DNA of 26,001 nt from Opitutia bacterium UBA3151 (GCA_002364975.1 DEYT01000155.1:31753-57753), one strand, 5' to 3'; numbered from the stretch's first letter, positions 1 through 9,456 are shown. Made by a program: numbers and translations. The notes: a model not told the origin generated them from the letters alone.

Positions 1-470
1 TTTTTTTCGCCTACCGGTTTCAATTGAAAAAAATGACAGAATTGATGCGTGAGAGAAAAAGTAGGATCGATTTTAAAGTCCCAACTATAAGAGGCGGTCT
101 CTTGATCCATGGCTTTCATGACTTCGGGAGATCCTTTGTACCCCTTGATTTCATTCCGTTGTCTTTCTTTTCCTATGGGCCAGTGCTTATCCATATCTTT
201 ATCCAGATCGCGGTGGATATAGAAAGCGAAGCATGCACCCTTATCGGAATCACCTTGTATTTTTATGTGTTCAAACCCTTGGTGATTACCTTCAAAAAGC
301 TCAGGCGATTCAATGGAGTACTTTCCAAAAGATTTTCGGATTTGATCAAGTGCACTTAAGGAGGAGTTTAAATCAGCTTCCAAACCAATGAATTGAGATG
401 TTTGGGAGGCAAGAGACTGATTGTTTTGAAGGCTAGCCAGTACGAGGATTATGGCTATTTGAAGTTTCAT
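1..470 (-). CDS. Secreted protein, possible polysaccharide lyase (partial, 3' end outside window)
   Basis: An open frame starts at ATG 468-470 on the minus strand and stays open to the left edge, giving 156 visible residues. Residues 1-21 form a signal peptide (MKLQIAIILVLASLQNNQSLA). The visible part includes a Gly-rich turn region and, near its end, the segment SWDFKIDPTFSLTHQFCHFFQLK. An aromatic strand followed by an H/F-x-x-Q-x-K motif resembles the core of heparin-lyase-I-like, concanavalin-fold polysaccharide lyases; this comes from memory of the family, not a search. A second ATG at 478-480 is out of frame with it and meets a stop after about 15 codons. The gene lies beyond the terminator at 531-554 and so probably has its own promoter. 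The coding status is fairly sure; the lyase assignment is tentative. A secreted hypothetical protein is the alternative. Confidence 0.55.
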   Translation of the reverse strand, partial: MKLQIAIILVLASLQNNQSLASQTSQFIGLEADLNSSLSALDQIRKSFGKYSIESPELFEGNHQGFEHIKIQGDSDKGACFAFYIHRDLDKDMDKHWPIGKERQRNEIKGYKGSPEVMKAMDQETASYSWDFKIDPTFSLTHQFCHFFQLKPVGEK

Positions 471-525
471 AAAGTTTCATTCTTAGTTTATTTTCAGTTC
501 CTCGTCCATCCCTGAAAGATGTCTG

Positions 526-554
526 TAAACAAAAACGCCGCATCACTGCGGCGT
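526..554 (-). terminator. Intrinsic terminator of the Rieske/cytochrome b operon
   Basis: An 8-bp perfect stem (ACGCCGCA at 535-542, TGCGGCGT at 547-554) with a 4-nt loop is followed on the minus strand by TTTTTGTTT. It lies about 170 nt past the cytochrome b stop codon and upstream of the 470-1 gene, so it ends the respiratory transcript and separates the two units. The rest of 471-725 is AT-rich and has only a weak 6-bp hairpin (600-614). Confidence 0.88.
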
Positions 555-725
555 CCTTGGGCTTTTAAACACAAACTAAACTGAAACAAACTGACTTTCG
601 TCATAGAGTATGACAGATGGTTTTTAGAAAACGTTCAAAAAAAAGAATTTTTTATCTGTTTTATTTAATTAGGAGAATTTAAAGTTCCAAGAATTTGAGT
701 CTTCATTCTCCGTATTATTAATGCA

Positions 726-2486
726 CTAGTTTTGAGCAGGTGTAGAACGGATCCAATCAACGAGTATGGCAATTTCTTCTTCTTTTAGCTTATCATCCCG
801 ACCGTAACAAGGCATGCGGTCGTTCTTCTTCCCATAAAACCTTGCATCTTCAGGATTTTCGATAAATGCAACCAGCCATTCGCGGGATCCGTATCCAGTA
901 AGATCAGGAGCTGAACCTTCGTCCTCTGAATCAATGTCATGACATTCAATGCAAGATCTTCCATCCTCAAACTTTAAATCGTCATTGTAATAAAGAGAAA
1001 GCAATTCTTCTCGCCTGTCCTCATCCAGTTTTTTCTCGTAGGGCAGGTTGGCTCCATCTGCCAAAAGAATGGCAATGTCCGGAAGAAGTTTTTTTTCTTC
1101 TCCAGTGTATTTTGCGAGAACTTTACGAGCCATGGTGCCATCCTTAAACTTGGTCCCACCAAAATACTTATGAGATACATAATGATCATAATTAAGGAGC
1201 TCAGTAATCCATTGAACACTGGCAAATCCAGCAAGGTCAGCGGCTGAAGGGGTGTCATCTACGGGAAACCCCCGCCCGTCATGTCCATTGTATCGGTGGC
1301 AGCTCGAACAATGTGAGGCAAAAAGGCGGCGACCTTTGTTTTGAGGGTCCTCCCGAAGCAGAGAAACGGCACCCGTAGGTGGAATACCGTCGGCATTGGC
1401 AATTTCAATGACACGGTCAGCTTGCCATTTTGCTTCTTCTATGGCTGCCCCGTGCTTAATATTGGCTTGATCTTCTGATACGGCCAAAAAGGTTAAAAAT
1501 ACCGAGCCTGCAATCAGTGCCCACCAAAATCCTACATTGAAATTATGCCCCACTTTACTCTTCCCGATAAAGGGTTGCAAAAACATCCACAGGACGAGAA
1601 ACACAGGGATGATCACTGCACCCCAAAATGCCGGAACATACTTGAGGAGTTGGAATAAAAAGAGAAAGTACCATTCCGGACGAGCAGGGAATTCATTAGA
1701 CGGATCTGCAGGGGGTCCAAGCGGAGCTCCATGGAAATAAATGGTGAGGGTTACAACCGCCAATAAAATAGCCAGGCAGGCAACTGCGTCCTTCAGTACT
1801 TGATCCGGCCAGAAATAGGAATCTCGTTTGGGCCTCGGTTCTTTTACATGAATTCCATGTTTCCGGAAAAGATAAATATGAACCACAACCAAGCCAACTA
1901 AACTGGCAGGAAGCACTCCGGCATGTAAGGCAAAGAATCGAGTTAGGGTATGATGTCCGTACTCCGCTCCTCCCACTACCACCTTTTGAATCATAGGACC
2001 GATGAGAGGAACTTCAGCCATTAGGTTGGTAGCCACCGCCGTGGCCCAGTACCCTTTTTGATCCCATGGCAATAAGTAACCGGTTAAAGACAGAGCCAGG
2101 GTAACCCCCATCATCATGATACCAAACCAGAAATTAAGTTCCCTTGGTGCTTTATAGGCACCGTCTATAACCACTTGCATCAGGTGCAGAACCAGCAAGA
2201 CGATCATTGCTTGTGCCATGTAATGGTGAACACCCCGAAGGAACCATCCACCCGCGACTTGATATTCGAGGAAGTATACACTTTCCCAGGCGGTTTGCGT
2301 GCTCGGGCTATAAAACATCCAAAGCAAGGTGCCGGTTACTACCTGTGTGAAAAAGACGAAGGTTAGGCAACTTCCCCATACATAGCGCCATCTTGCTCCA
2401 CCAGGCACTTTTTCATAAAGAGCTTCTTTGACCAGTCCACGAATGCCGGAGCGGTCATCGATCCAATCCATGATTCCCTTGATCAT
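726..2486 (-). CDS. Cytochrome b (b6-type core) fused to two c-type cytochrome domains
   Basis: This 586-residue membrane protein is the quinol-oxidising subunit of a bc-type complex. Residues 1-340 are the full cytochrome b core. The four heme b histidines are H87, H101, H188 and H203. The 14 and 15 residue spacings are those of the b6 type rather than mitochondrial-type b. The Qo-site PEWY motif is at 270-273, and several hydrophobic helices are present. Residues about 380-480 carry a c-type heme motif CSSCH (393-397). Residues about 490-580 carry a second, CIECH (512-516), with a likely distal Met in the RMP segment (M558). A fused di-heme tail could replace a separate cytochrome c1 or f, and none is seen next to the gene. 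The ATG overlaps the Rieske stop by 4 bp (ATGA), so the two are translationally coupled. The terminator at 531-554 follows. The function of the core is certain; the role of the tail is inferred. Confidence 0.93.
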   Translation of the reverse strand: MIKGIMDWIDDRSGIRGLVKEALYEKVPGGARWRYVWGSCLTFVFFTQVVTGTLLWMFYSPSTQTAWESVYFLEYQVAGGWFLRGVHHYMAQAMIVLLVLHLMQVVIDGAYKAPRELNFWFGIMMMGVTLALSLTGYLLPWDQKGYWATAVATNLMAEVPLIGPMIQKVVVGGAEYGHHTLTRFFALHAGVLPASLVGLVVVHIYLFRKHGIHVKEPRPKRDSYFWPDQVLKDAVACLAILLAVVTLTIYFHGAPLGPPADPSNEFPARPEWYFLFLFQLLKYVPAFWGAVIIPVFLVLWMFLQPFIGKSKVGHNFNVGFWWALIAGSVFLTFLAVSEDQANIKHGAAIEEAKWQADRVIEIANADGIPPTGAVSLLREDPQNKGRRLFASHCSSCHRYNGHDGRGFPVDDTPSAADLAGFASVQWITELLNYDHYVSHKYFGGTKFKDGTMARKVLAKYTGEEKKLLPDIAILLADGANLPYEKKLDEDRREELLSLYYNDDLKFEDGRSCIECHDIDSEDEGSAPDLTGYGSREWLVAFIENPEDARFYGKKNDRMPCYGRDDKLKEEEIAILVDWIRSTPAQN

Positions 2487-3034
2487 ATCGGTACTTTTTC
2501 GGAAATATTAGGGCGGAAATGTTGAAAGCGAATCCATACCGTTCCGTCTTCCACCTTGGTATCCATGGTGTCCATGCCTCGGGGACTTGGGCTATTTTCA
2601 GTGGTTACCGAACCATCCAAGGCGAAAGTACTGTTGTGGCATGGGCAAAAATAGTCGTTGGTATTCTTGCGATAATCAATTGCACATCCGAGATGCGGGC
2701 ACTTTAAATTAAATGCGGTTACCTCTTTTCCATTACGAGCTAAATAAACAGCACCAGCAGGAATATTGGTGTAGGTTGTCCATGCATCGCGCACTTTGGC
2801 AAGGATGACTTCAAATTTGGTGGGTGTGCCGTTTTCGGGTAGGGTATTTAATCTGGTTATTTTAGTCCATGGTACTTCTGCCGTGCCTGTCTCCTTGGTC
2901 GCGGGATCCATCACACTCGGTATCCCAGAAGCAAGAGGGAAAAGAGCACAGGCAGCAGAAGCTGCAATCGTGGAGGTCACGATAAATTTTCGACGACCGT
3001 CGTTACTTTCTTCGGAAGAGGTGTTATCAGGCAT
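2483..3034 (-). CDS. Rieske iron-sulfur protein of the cytochrome bc complex
   Basis: This 183-residue protein carries the [2Fe-2S] cluster that takes electrons from quinol. Box 1 is CPHLGC (residues 112-117) and box 2 is CPCHNS (130-135), giving ligands C112, H114, C130 and H133, with C117 and C132 as the disulfide pair. The N terminus has a twin-arginine motif (RRKFIVTS, residues 14-21) followed by a hydrophobic stretch of about 20 residues, typical of a Tat-inserted, membrane-anchored Rieske protein. It is the first gene of a two-gene operon with the fused cytochrome b and overlaps it by 4 bp. The 71-bp gap to the downstream end of the DUF1501 gene (3106) must hold its promoter unless it is read through; I see no convincing -35/-10 pair there. 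Confidence 0.94.
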   Translation of the reverse strand: MPDNTSSEESNDGRRKFIVTSTIAASAACALFPLASGIPSVMDPATKETGTAEVPWTKITRLNTLPENGTPTKFEVILAKVRDAWTTYTNIPAGAVYLARNGKEVTAFNLKCPHLGCAIDYRKNTNDYFCPCHNSTFALDGSVTTENSPSPRGMDTMDTKVEDGTVWIRFQHFRPNISEKVPI

Positions 3035-3105
3035 ACCTAGGCAATAGGTTAAGAAACTTACTATTACCCATGATTTTCATTGGGGCGAGAATGAAATCTC
3101 TACTT

Positions 3106-4518
3106 TTAAATCATCAATTTCTTGACCGCATGGTGTGGTTCCACCCCGGTTAAGCGGAAATCAAGACCTTGGAAGCGGAAAGAGAGTTGGCTGTGATCGA
3201 TACCCATCAGTCTCAGTATCGTTGCCTGAAGATCATGAACATGGACGGGATCCTCGGTTACATGAAAGCCAAGCTCATCGGTTTGCCCAAGAGTGATTCC
3301 GGGTTTGGTTCCTCCGCCCGCCATCCACATGGTGAAGGCCTGAGGGTGGTGATCACGACCGCCGCTGCGGTTTAAGGCGGCACTGGCTTCCACCATGGGA
3401 GTACGTCCAAATTCGCCACCCCAGACAACCAAGGTGTCCTCTAGCATGCCCAGTCTCTTAAGATCCTGAACCAAGGCGGCACTCGCCTGATCCACTGCTC
3501 TTGCCTGATTTTTTACATTCCCTTCCACATTGTTGTGGGCATCCCATCCACTGTGGTAAAGTTGAATGAAGCGGGTGCCCCGTTCGGCGAGTCGACGGGC
3601 AAGCAGGCAGTTGCTGGCGAAATCGGATTTCCCTTTCTTGACCCCATAGAGATTCAGGGTTTCCTCGCTTTCTTTGTCAAAATCTATTAACTCGGGTGCC
3701 CGTGCCTGCATACGATAAGCCATTTCATAGGCTTCGATACGGGCATTGATTTCCGGATCCTCCATTTTCCGATGAGATCCTCGATTTAATTTGTTTAAAA
3801 GATCGAGGGTTTGACGCTGAGCGGTTCGGTCGATCCCCTTTGGGTTTGCTACATGGAGAATGGGCTCGGTTCCTTCGCGAAATGGCACGCCTTGATGTTC
3901 GGAGGGGAGGAAGCCGGAGCCCCACATCGCGGAACCACCACTTAAGTTGCCCCCACTTCTCATCACCACAAATCCGGGTAGGTCATCGGCTTCGCTGCCA
4001 ATTCCATAACTCAGCCATGAACCCATACTGGCACGGCCGGGAATGCCGCTGCCCGTGGTCATGAACAATTGGGCAGGTGCGTGGTTGAAGTGATCCGTGT
4101 GTATCGACTTTACGATGGTAAGGTCGTCCGCGATCTTGGATAGATAAGGGAGGCGATCCGAAAATTCCGCACCGGACTGGCCGTGCTTGGCAAAAGGAAA
4201 TCGGGGTCCGAGAACGGCTGCATCGGGTTGAATAAACGCATACCTTTGTCCTTTAATCACCGACGGGGGAATCGGTTTTCCTTCGATTTCCTTAAGTTTA
4301 GGCTTGTTGTCGAAAAGTTCGAGCTGGCTCGGTGCCCCTGCCATAAATAGGTAGATTACCCTTTTTGTTTTAATCGGGAAACGCATGAAGTTTGGAGTGC
4401 CGGTTGCACCAAAGGTTTCATTAGCAAGGAGGGACGCGAGGGCGATCTTGCCAACTCCTATACCACAGTCCTGGAAGAAATGGCGACGGGTACGATGAAG
4501 TAATGGATGTCTGATCAT
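3106..4518 (-). CDS. DUF1501 family exported protein (sulfatase-like fold)
   Basis: This 470-residue member of the DUF1501 family (PF07394) belongs to a group abundant in Planctomycetes and Verrucomicrobia and related to the alkaline phosphatase/sulfatase fold. The N terminus carries a twin-arginine motif (RTRRHFFQDCGIG, from residue 9) and a hydrophobic stretch, so Tat export is expected. Family landmarks visible include VIYLFMAGAPSQLELFDNKP, SIHTDHFNHAPAQLFM, the GWDAHNN segment, VVWGGEFGRTP and RDHHPQAF near the C terminus. The start ATG overlaps the stop of the upstream PSCyt gene (ATGA, 4515-4518), which couples the two. This pairing is common in PVC genomes. The biochemical activity of the family is not established, so none is assigned. 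Confidence 0.92.
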   Translation of the reverse strand: MIRHPLLHRTRRHFFQDCGIGVGKIALASLLANETFGATGTPNFMRFPIKTKRVIYLFMAGAPSQLELFDNKPKLKEIEGKPIPPSVIKGQRYAFIQPDAAVLGPRFPFAKHGQSGAEFSDRLPYLSKIADDLTIVKSIHTDHFNHAPAQLFMTTGSGIPGRASMGSWLSYGIGSEADDLPGFVVMRSGGNLSGGSAMWGSGFLPSEHQGVPFREGTEPILHVANPKGIDRTAQRQTLDLLNKLNRGSHRKMEDPEINARIEAYEMAYRMQARAPELIDFDKESEETLNLYGVKKGKSDFASNCLLARRLAERGTRFIQLYHSGWDAHNNVEGNVKNQARAVDQASAALVQDLKRLGMLEDTLVVWGGEFGRTPMVEASAALNRSGGRDHHPQAFTMWMAGGGTKPGITLGQTDELGFHVTEDPVHVHDLQATILRLMGIDHSQLSFRFQGLDFRLTGVEPHHAVKKLMI

Positions 4519-7500
4519 GGTTTGGTGATAGCTTCGTCTAAATTCATAATGGCCCGGGCAAGGAGCACTTTACCTGCGAGTTCAGGTGTGGCTTTCAGGG
4601 TTGCGGTAATTTCTGAAGGTTTGATCTCTCCGTTTTCTAGGCGTTGGATTTGCTGTTCGTAATAAGCTCGCAGGGCATCCGTTTCGGATTGTTTGGGAGG
4701 CCGGGTAAGAAATCGGCGAAACAGGGAATGAATCGGATCGTCTTTGCTTTGATGAACTTCTTCTCCTGCAGAACGGGCAAGTTCAAGATACATCTCGTCA
4801 TTGAGGAGGGTAAGGGCCTGAAGAGGGGTATTACTACGGTCACGCTTGGCCAGGCAATTTTCTCCAGAGGTTCCATCAAAGGTCATGAATCCAGCAAAAG
4901 GCGCGGTACGTTTAATAAAAGTGTAGATCGAACGACGATATCGGTCTTCGCCTTTGGATGCATTCCAACTCTTGTTACCGAATGCATGAGCCAAGACAGT
5001 AAGTGGCTGAGGAGGATAAACCCCTGGTCCATACATCTTGCCTGATAATTTTCCACTCGCTTGAAGCATGTGATCTCGAATTAATTCACCAGATAAACGG
5101 AAGCGGGGCCCACGGGCCAAGAGTCGATTTTGGGGATCTTTTTCAAGAAGGGAGGGGGATGCCTTGGAATTTTGACGATAAGTGGAACTGGTGACGATCA
5201 ATCGATGTAACTTTTTCAGGGACATTCCCTGCTTACGAAATTCCATGGCCAGCCAGTCCAGGAGCTCAGGATGATCCGGTGCGGGTGCCTGGGTACCGAA
5301 ATCACCACTTGTCCGAATCAGGCCATAACCAAAAAAGGATCGCCAGGCCCGGTTGACAACGACCCGGTCACCTATTGGGTTATCCGTGCTTACCACCCAA
5401 TTTGCAAACTCCATTCGGTTCGTTGGTTCCTTACGATTTTGTAATTCAAAAATTTTGGGAATACCAGGGGGTACTTCGTGCTTAGGGCTGGTGTATTCCC
5501 CCCGATGTCTCAGTTGGGTCGTGCGGGGATTATCCTTCGGGCGTTCAAGCATCACCAGAGTATGATTGGGGCGGGGTATCCGGTTCCTTAATTGAGTGAT
5601 CGGGTTTGGCTTCTTGGTAGACCTTTCTTGTGGAAGGTTGAGGGTTCCCCATGGCTCGCTCTTGTATTTTCCAACAACAATTGCTGGTTTTGCGTCGGGG
5701 AGAGACTGGGAGTGCCAGTCCTTTGACTGCGGATTAGGAAGTTGGCTGAGATGTTTCCAACTCGCATCGGTTGTTATGTATTGGTTTTTTCCTCTTTTTG
5801 AACGGAGCGAAAGTTGGGCAATCAGGCCGGCAGGTCCGCCATTATTTGAAGCAATCGCAGTTAGGTAGTTGGTGCCTTTGCGGAAATGTTTCTTTACCGT
5901 CGAAATCACAGGTTTACTCCATAGATCGGTGGAACCAATGGGATTTCCATTAAGGAAGAATTCTACTTTGTCATCACAGGTAAAGAATATCTCTGCAGTT
6001 TCAGGAATATTCTTCAGATCGAATTGTTTGGAGAAATAAAGAGTCTCCTCGGGGCGGTTCCCTTTGGCAGTCCATATCCATTGGATATTTTTCTGAATTG
6101 CTCCGGGTTTTGCAGGGGAGGGCTTTTCCAGGAATACTTTTTCCAGATAAATGGAACGGAGTTGAGTTATGTCTTCTGCTGAGGCTTTGTCTCGAAGGCT
6201 GAGGATTCGCTCGGCTTCCACTCCGATCTTCGCAGCTTTGGGCTGCTTCTTACTTGAGGTAGCAGAGATCCGGAAACGTCCAAGGCTGGCTACAAAGTGT
6301 CTTTCAAAAAGCAGCGAGACGGATAGGGATTTATTTGCTGGATGAGGCTTAGTGAGCGGAAGGATAATATGGTTTGCTTGACCGATGGCGGAACTCCATC
6401 CAGAAGACCCATCCTGATCGATTACTTTTTCAGCACCATTGCCTCCACTGGCAATGGGTTTGCTAAGTGGAATTTTAATTCCACTTGCTGTTTTGACTTC
6501 CACTTCACTGAGAAAGAATGTTCCTTTCCTGCCCTCGTAGTAGCACCTGCCTGGTCCATATCCGGGAAGGCGGTCATCAGTCAGAGCTTCGAGACGAAGG
6601 GCTGTAATCGGTCGATCACTAGTAAAATTCAGGTCGAATACATCACGCTTGGTCACATCACCTGAAGAATAAATGGATCCATCATCCATAACTTCGAGTT
6701 TCGGCAGGTTTGATTTCATGGAGGTTGGACGGATCGTTTCCCACGGAGTTGCATTTTCAGATTCGGATTGATGCCATTTTACAAATTCCCGTTCAAAAGC
6801 AGTATCGCTGTTTTGAAGATCAACGATTTTGTTTGCGATTTGTTTTTCCAGATCGGCTTTAACTTTTATTTGTTCGTCCGAATAAAGTAGCAGATCGGGC
6901 TCTTCGACATTGTCCAGCAGGCTCATTAAGCCGAAGTATTCATCGTGGGTGATGGGGTCATATTTGTGGGTGTGACACTGGGCACAGCCGGTGGTCAGCC
7001 CCATCCAGACCGTACCTGTGGTGGCCACCCGGTCGACAGCGGCGTAGAAGCGAAATTCAAGGGGGTCGATGCCACCTTCTTCATTGAGTTGGGTGTTACG
7101 ATGAAAACCAGTGGCAATTTTTTGATCGTCGGTGGCGTTCGGTAGCATGTCTCCGGCGAGCTGTTCGATGGTAAACTGATCGTAAGGCATATCTGCATTT
7201 AAGGCCCGAATTACCCAGTCTCGGAAAGGCCAGATATTACGTGGGCGATCCTTCTCGTATCCATTGCTGTCAGCATAGCGGGCAAGATCCAGCCACTCTC
7301 TTCCCCATTTCTCTCCGTAATGAGGAGATTGAAGCAATTGATCGACTAGTTTTTGGTAGGCATCGGGCCGATTGTCAAAAATGAAAGCATCGGCCTGCTC
7401 TGCAGTGGGGGGCAAGCCAACGAGATCAAGATAAAGTCTTCTGACCAGAGAATACTTATCCGCTTCCGGAGATGGTTTCAGGTCATGTTTTGCGAGGTTG

Positions 7501-7940
7501 TCGGAAATAAACGCATCAATGGGGTTACGATTCCAGCCTTTGCGACCCGTGGGTATTTTGGGAGAACTGGGTGGAACAAAAGCCCAGTGCTTTGCATATT
7601 TCGCCCCGTCCTTAATCCATCGATCAAGCAATTCTTTTTCCTGCTTGGTGAGGGTGGTATGGGATTCGGGGGGAGGCATGATTTCATTTGGATCATCTGA
7701 ATGGATGCGGTAGTGAAATTCACTTTCCTCGATCTCACCGGGAACGATCACATCGTTCTTAAGGGCGTCTTCCCGAATATCCAGTCGAAGTTTCGCTTTC
7801 CGACCCTTTTCGTCCGGCCCGTGACAGGAATAGCATTTACTGGCGAGCAGGGGACGTACATCCCGGTTGAAATCAACTGCAAACAAGACATGAAAGTTTA
7901 CAAAAAGTAAGGAGGTGAAGCCGGGAGAGAGTCGGAACAT
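4515..7940 (-). CDS. PSCyt1-DUF1549-DUF1553 exported cytochrome-like protein
   Basis: This 1141-residue protein has the three-part architecture typical of PVC bacteria. A signal peptide spans about residues 1-21. A planctomycete-type cytochrome c domain (PSCyt1) follows, with CYSCH at 36-40 and a likely distal Met in IMPP (M88). DUF1549 (about 155-345) ends in the conserved second CxxCH (CAQCH, 319-323, followed by THKYDPI). DUF1553 lies at about 850-1110. The middle (about 400-720) is a beta-rich insertion that resembles discoidin or carbohydrate-binding modules (for example DLWSKP and FRKGTNYLTAIA), which would help the protein bind a glycan. It is co-transcribed with the DUF1501 gene, with a 4-bp overlap. 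The ATG at 7938-7940 directly precedes the signal peptide. The 214 bp upstream (7941-8154) is AT-rich non-coding DNA without a clear promoter or terminator. The substrate is unknown. Confidence 0.92.
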   Translation of the reverse strand: MFRLSPGFTSLLFVNFHVLFAVDFNRDVRPLLASKCYSCHGPDEKGRKAKLRLDIREDALKNDVIVPGEIEESEFHYRIHSDDPNEIMPPPESHTTLTKQEKELLDRWIKDGAKYAKHWAFVPPSSPKIPTGRKGWNRNPIDAFISDNLAKHDLKPSPEADKYSLVRRLYLDLVGLPPTAEQADAFIFDNRPDAYQKLVDQLLQSPHYGEKWGREWLDLARYADSNGYEKDRPRNIWPFRDWVIRALNADMPYDQFTIEQLAGDMLPNATDDQKIATGFHRNTQLNEEGGIDPLEFRFYAAVDRVATTGTVWMGLTTGCAQCHTHKYDPITHDEYFGLMSLLDNVEEPDLLLYSDEQIKVKADLEKQIANKIVDLQNSDTAFEREFVKWHQSESENATPWETIRPTSMKSNLPKLEVMDDGSIYSSGDVTKRDVFDLNFTSDRPITALRLEALTDDRLPGYGPGRCYYEGRKGTFFLSEVEVKTASGIKIPLSKPIASGGNGAEKVIDQDGSSGWSSAIGQANHIILPLTKPHPANKSLSVSLLFERHFVASLGRFRISATSSKKQPKAAKIGVEAERILSLRDKASAEDITQLRSIYLEKVFLEKPSPAKPGAIQKNIQWIWTAKGNRPEETLYFSKQFDLKNIPETAEIFFTCDDKVEFFLNGNPIGSTDLWSKPVISTVKKHFRKGTNYLTAIASNNGGPAGLIAQLSLRSKRGKNQYITTDASWKHLSQLPNPQSKDWHSQSLPDAKPAIVVGKYKSEPWGTLNLPQERSTKKPNPITQLRNRIPRPNHTLVMLERPKDNPRTTQLRHRGEYTSPKHEVPPGIPKIFELQNRKEPTNRMEFANWVVSTDNPIGDRVVVNRAWRSFFGYGLIRTSGDFGTQAPAPDHPELLDWLAMEFRKQGMSLKKLHRLIVTSSTYRQNSKASPSLLEKDPQNRLLARGPRFRLSGELIRDHMLQASGKLSGKMYGPGVYPPQPLTVLAHAFGNKSWNASKGEDRYRRSIYTFIKRTAPFAGFMTFDGTSGENCLAKRDRSNTPLQALTLLNDEMYLELARSAGEEVHQSKDDPIHSLFRRFLTRPPKQSETDALRAYYEQQIQRLENGEIKPSEITATLKATPELAGKVLLARAIMNLDEAITKP

Positions 7941-8154
7941 AACTAATACCTATCTATTGTTACAAACTTTGACACTACTTTTTTTGTACATAGTATGCAA
8001 ACCTTGACTTACAATTCCAACTTAAGAGTAAAGGCTTCTATACTCATATCCAATGGTTTTAATTTCGATTGAAAAAGCCTTTTGAATTCTTCGAACTACT
8101 CATTCCAATCTTGCTCTTTTAACTGGGTTTTTGAGGGCCCCTAAACTTGTATGC

Positions 8155-9456
8155 TTAATCTTTTTTAACTTCTTGAGAATTTAATCTTGGTAAGACTTCG
8201 GCGTTAATTCTTTTGGTTATATTATTCGTGACTACTTTACGAAATCCTTCATTGCTGATCGAGTTGGCCCATTGAATCGCGGCATCTGGGTCACGACGAA
8301 CAAGGCCGTGAGCAAATCCATTAAGGGCAAAGTCTCTTTGCCAACCGTCTTCCATGGCATTCAATTCGGCGGCTGTGATGTTGGGATCATGCCCATTTAC
8401 TCCACCTGCAAGCCTAGCGTATGCAGATGATAGGGCGGATCTTTTGGCTTTGGCGGAGTCCAAAGAATTGGCAAACTCGACTGCCTCCAAAGGGTTGTTA
8501 TCAAAAACACCACTCTCAATAACCCGCTGGGCCGTTCCTGCTTGTAACTCTGGTTCCTTATACCCAGCCACCCATTGTGCCAGTGTGTCTTTATCCTTTC
8601 CCCTGATGACCCGTTCAGTAAATTCTCGCATTAAGGATTCTGCCTTCTTTTTATTTTTGTTGAGAAAGTGATCGATCAAATCGTTGGTGCTCTGAACTTG
8701 TGCTTGGTCTATCTTAGCTTCCGAGCTTCGCAGGATCTGATCGATCATACCACTTGAGAATTGATCCATCAGAGGAATTTCCCGGGAGTTGGTCTTTTCC
8801 AAATAATTTTGGACTTCGGGGGATCTAAGGTCCAAGTCGGTATAATAATCAAACATCTCCTGAGGACTTGCTTTGGCCCAGCCCTTAAGGATTTTACCGA
8901 AAGCTGGGTCTCCCTCTTTGAGGAGTTCCTTCGCGACCTCCTCGCCTCCGATTTCTCCGACTTTCATCCAGAATCTATTCTGGAAATTCTTATTTGAAGG
9001 TAAGCTTTTTTCTTCATAAGCAAGAGCCAGTTGACCCCTTGCTTCTTTCCAGTTACTGGCTGTGAGTGAATTTAGAAATTCCTTGGGCGATGTGTTTCCA
9101 TTCAAGAAGATATCGAGTTCTTTTTTCCAAGTGGGGGCAGCATCCGGGTCTACTTGATCAGGTGGCAGCAAAGATGGAGCAACATCATCTCTGGATTCTT
9201 GGGGAGAAGGACTTTCCAACTTTGTGATCGATGGTTGAGGCACCGATTGATTGTACTCATAAGGCTGGAAACCGGTCTTTTTTTCCACTTCAATGTCTTT
9301 GGATAATTCGGCTATTAAGTCCTCGGTTTGCCTAATGAATTCCCTATCTGGATGAAAATTATGGATTTCTTTATCTGGGTTGGAGAAATAATAAAGCAGA
9401 GGGATTCCTGGCACAAAGGGAGCGATCCATACCATTTTTTTCCAACTTTTTTTCAC
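8155..9456 (-). CDS. Membrane-anchored protein of unknown function with helical repeats
   Basis: I do not recognise a characterised family. The 433 residues comprise an N-terminal basic segment and one hydrophobic helix (about residues 8-24, VWIAPFVPGIPLLYYF), a Pro/Ser/Glu-rich linker (about 65-110), and a long alpha-helical region. The C-terminal third has segments such as NNPLEAVEFANSLDSAKAKRSAL and RRDPDAAIQWANSISNEGFRK. These repeated 'D-P-x-A-A-x-x-W/F-A-N-S' units are seen in many verrucomicrobial hypothetical proteins and suggest TPR- or HEAT-like repeats outside the membrane. The first possible start is GTG at 9454-9456; an in-frame ATG seven codons later (9433-9435) is the alternative and would still keep the helix. 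The gene lies downstream of the nit operon with a 229-bp gap, so it is probably a separate unit. Confidence 0.7.
   Translation of the reverse strand: MKKSWKKMVWIAPFVPGIPLLYYFSNPDKEIHNFHPDREFIRQTEDLIAELSKDIEVEKKTGFQPYEYNQSVPQPSITKLESPSPQESRDDVAPSLLPPDQVDPDAAPTWKKELDIFLNGNTSPKEFLNSLTASNWKEARGQLALAYEEKSLPSNKNFQNRFWMKVGEIGGEEVAKELLKEGDPAFGKILKGWAKASPQEMFDYYTDLDLRSPEVQNYLEKTNSREIPLMDQFSSGMIDQILRSSEAKIDQAQVQSTNDLIDHFLNKNKKKAESLMREFTERVIRGKDKDTLAQWVAGYKEPELQAGTAQRVIESGVFDNNPLEAVEFANSLDSAKAKRSALSSAYARLAGGVNGHDPNITAAELNAMEDGWQRDFALNGFAHGLVRRDPDAAIQWANSISNEGFRKVVTNNITKRINAEVLPRLNSQEVKKD

Noticed and set aside
24..359. Plus-strand 111-codon frame at the left edge
   Set aside because: It lies antisense within the minus-strand secreted protein at 1-470, which has a convincing signal peptide and continuous frame. 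The plus-strand product has no recognisable features.
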